Assembly (NCBI GenBank): GCA_002790315.1
Contig: PFUW01000016.1
Span: 601-6,086, forward strand
Direction: 5' to 3'
From: Huberarchaeum crystalense [NCBI: Candidatus Huberarchaeum crystalense]
GTDB lineage: Archaea; Huberarchaeota; Huberarchaeia; Huberarchaeales
DNA length: 5,486 nucleotides
Under the pieces are notes generated by a model that was not told the DNA's origin, did no database searches, and saw nothing but the letters and a program-made list of their open reading frames with translations. Shown here piece by piece: positions 4,586-5,486 of this stretch. Numbering within the stretch: the stretch's first letter is position 1; each line of letters begins with the position of its first letter. A program made the translations under genes and the position numbers.

Positions 4586-5215
4586 ATGTCTAAAACAGAA
4601 ATTGTACAAAAAGAACTAGCCAAAACTCCTTTTTATGAAAAAAAAGATAAACCAAAACCAATGAATATTGAAGAAGCGCGCGTAGAAATTGACAAGCAAA
4701 TATTTGAAAAGCAGTCGGGCTATATGAAAAGCCGCGCACTTTATTCGCATGGTAAAATTTGGAAAAGTTATAAAGAGTTTGCATATGTTGGATCAAAAAT
4801 AGGAAAAATTCTTGATCTGACAAAAATAGATAATAAAATTAAAAACATAGCAAAAATGCTTAAAAATTATAAAGATCAGAAAATAATACTTTTTTCAAAA
4901 AATCCAAATGATATGTCTATACAGCAATTAGCCGAAATTCTTGGATGTGATATTAAGTCATCTTACAGCGCAGGTAATCTTACAAACACAAATGTAAAGG
5001 ATTTTTTAGATATAGATTTAATTTTTATGTTTGACTTTTACTCTGACTATCTTATTAAAGATGCGATTCAGCTTGGATTACCTATTATTGCATTAGTAGA
5101 ACCAAGCAATGAGGAATCAAAAGGTATAACTTTGTTTTTACCTTGCAACAAATATTTCAGACCTGCGCGCGCATTTATCGCCAAACAAATAGCAACTTAT
5201 TATTTAGAAAGCTAA
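4586..5215 (+). CDS. rps2: small-subunit ribosomal protein uS2, divergent
   Basis: A 209-residue uS2 (S2/SA) homologue, a 30S protein of the head-body junction. The match is clearest from about residue 74: KILDLTKIDNKI (family: lyvLDv.KTderI), YKDQKIILFSKN, the GNLTN box at 130-134 (family GtlTNp), the strand DIDLIFMFD (142-150; family pDvllvtDpr), KDAIQLGLPIIALVEPSN (158-175) and the C-terminal LFLPCNKYFRPARAFIAKQIATYYL. The usual N-terminal AAGVHIGTQ and RpDGlYvLD region is hardly recognisable; residues 46-73 (YMKSRALYSHGKIWKSYKEF...) occupy its place after a charged 45-residue lead. The start at 4586 is the first ATG and has a TATA-like box at leaderless distance and no Shine-Dalgarno. The last seven residues and the stop lie in a 44-bp tandem repeat. 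An internal ATG at 4661 (residue 26) is a possible alternative start. Confidence 0.88.
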   Translation: MSKTEIVQKELAKTPFYEKKDKPKPMNIEEARVEIDKQIFEKQSGYMKSRALYSHGKIWKSYKEFAYVGSKIGKILDLTKIDNKIKNIAKMLKNYKDQKIILFSKNPNDMSIQQLAEILGCDIKSSYSAGNLTNTNVKDFLDIDLIFMFDFYSDYLIKDAIQLGLPIIALVEPSNEESKGITLFLPCNKYFRPARAFIAKQIATYYLES

Positions 5216-5297
5216 ATATTTCCATTAAAGAGATAACAACTTATTATTTAGAAAGCTAAATATTTCCATTAAAGAGATAGCAACTTATTATTTAGAA
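5191..5297. repeat. 44-bp tandem repeat, 2.4 copies, covering the rps2 3' end
   Basis: Copies begin at 5191, 5235 and 5279. Copies 1 and 2 differ only at the second base (AGCAAC versus AACAAC). Copy 3 matches for 19 bases (AGCAACTTATTATTTAGAA) and then diverges into unique sequence. Copy 1 contains the last codons and stop of rps2 (ATYYLES-stop). In their own frames, copies 2 and 3 also read TTYYLES-stop and ATYYLEA-stop. There are no unique spacers between copies, so it is not a CRISPR array. Near identity suggests recent slippage or unequal exchange. Confidence 0.95.
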
Positions 5298-5379
5298 GCA
5301 TAATCTATATAAATAAAATAATAAAATATAAATAAAATAAATTTTAAAATCTTAGAATTTGTTGTGCATATATCTTAAA
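5298..5379. other. AT-rich low-complexity spacer between converging genes
   Basis: About 80 bases of nearly pure A/T with repeated ATAAA/AATAA words (about 5307-5343), between the rps2 repeat array and the end of the minus-strand gene. Read on the minus strand it is T-rich downstream of that gene's stop, so it may serve as its terminator. I see no coding potential or RNA structure. Confidence 0.5.
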
Positions 5380-5486
5380 TTATTGCTCTTGTTTATTTTT
5401 TGTCAACTTCTCTAACTTTTCTTGTGCTTGTTGTATTGTGCGCTCCAAAACTTCTTTTATCTTTTTTCCATCTTCTATGCGGTGCT
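5380..5486 (-). CDS. C-terminal 34 residues of an unrecognised, helical protein (5' end outside window)
   Basis: On the minus strand one frame stays open from the window edge to a TAA at 5380-5382. It encodes HRIEDGKKIKEVLERTIQQ followed by AQEKLEKLTKNKQEQ. The sequence is rich in Lys, Glu and Gln, with hydrophobic residues spaced three or four apart (I, V, L, I, A, L, L), as in an amphipathic or coiled-coil helix with a charged tail. The other minus-strand frames are less protein-like or soon closed. It converges on rps2. Too little is visible to name a family. Confidence 0.6.
   Translation of the reverse strand, partial: HRIEDGKKIKEVLERTIQQAQEKLEKLTKNKQEQ

Noticed and set aside
4590-4823. 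Minus-strand 77-codon frame opposite rps2
   Set aside because: It is antisense to the uS2 homologue and would start and end inside it; Phe/Leu richness is the complement of Lys-rich codons.
5191-5297. CRISPR-like array
   Set aside because: The 44-bp copies are directly adjacent with no unique spacers, and the first copy is protein-coding.

Overview
The window looks like AT-rich chromosomal DNA from an archaeon. The evidence is archaeal-type informational genes: ribosomal protein eS17 (absent from bacteria), a threonyl-tRNA synthetase with the archaeal D-aminoacyl-deacylase-like editing domain, an archaeal/eukaryotic-type SecE (Sec61 gamma), a divergent archaeal uS2, and a tRNA gene interrupted by an intron with a textbook archaeal bulge-helix-bulge splice site. 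None of the starts has a usable Shine-Dalgarno sequence, and several have a TATA-like box about 20-26 bases upstream of the ATG, which suggests leaderless mRNAs. Short intergenic gaps, divergent proteins and a possible tRNA-Ile(UAU) would fit a small-genome DPANN-type lineage, but that placement is inference.

Layout: (1-1453, +) the 3' end of an unrecognised gene, then after 7 bases a complete rtcB RNA ligase of the short E. coli-like type. (1454-1852) a short repeat and T-rich stretch, then a small zinc-ribbon gene on the minus strand, divergent from rps17e and apparently sharing one palindromic TATA element with it. (1853-2083, +) rps17e. (2084-2180) a gap holding at most an 18-codon micro-ORF. 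(2181-4549, -) a cluster transcribed in the order intron-containing tRNA-Ile(UAU), secE (59 aa), thrS. (4586-5215, +) rps2, divergent from the tRNA. (5191-5379) a 44-bp tandem repeat that begins inside rps2, then low-complexity AT DNA. (5380-5486, -) the C-terminal end of an unrecognised helical protein.

The theme is translation and protein export. ThrRS charges tRNA, uS2 and eS17 are small-subunit proteins, and SecE is the small translocon subunit. RtcB is the ligase family that joins tRNA exons after BHB cleavage, and the window also carries a tRNA needing exactly that step; whether this short RtcB does it is not shown.

The most notable observations are: (1) a 124-nt BHB intron in a tRNA whose anticodon reads UAU rather than the usual archaeal agmatidine-modified CAU; (2) secE starting 21 nt after the tRNA with no room for its own promoter; (3) strong over-representation of GCGCGC in otherwise AT-rich DNA, mostly where Ala and Arg are adjacent; (4) three genes whose 3' ends carry short direct duplications at or across the stop codon. 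I found no defence, mobile or CRISPR system.
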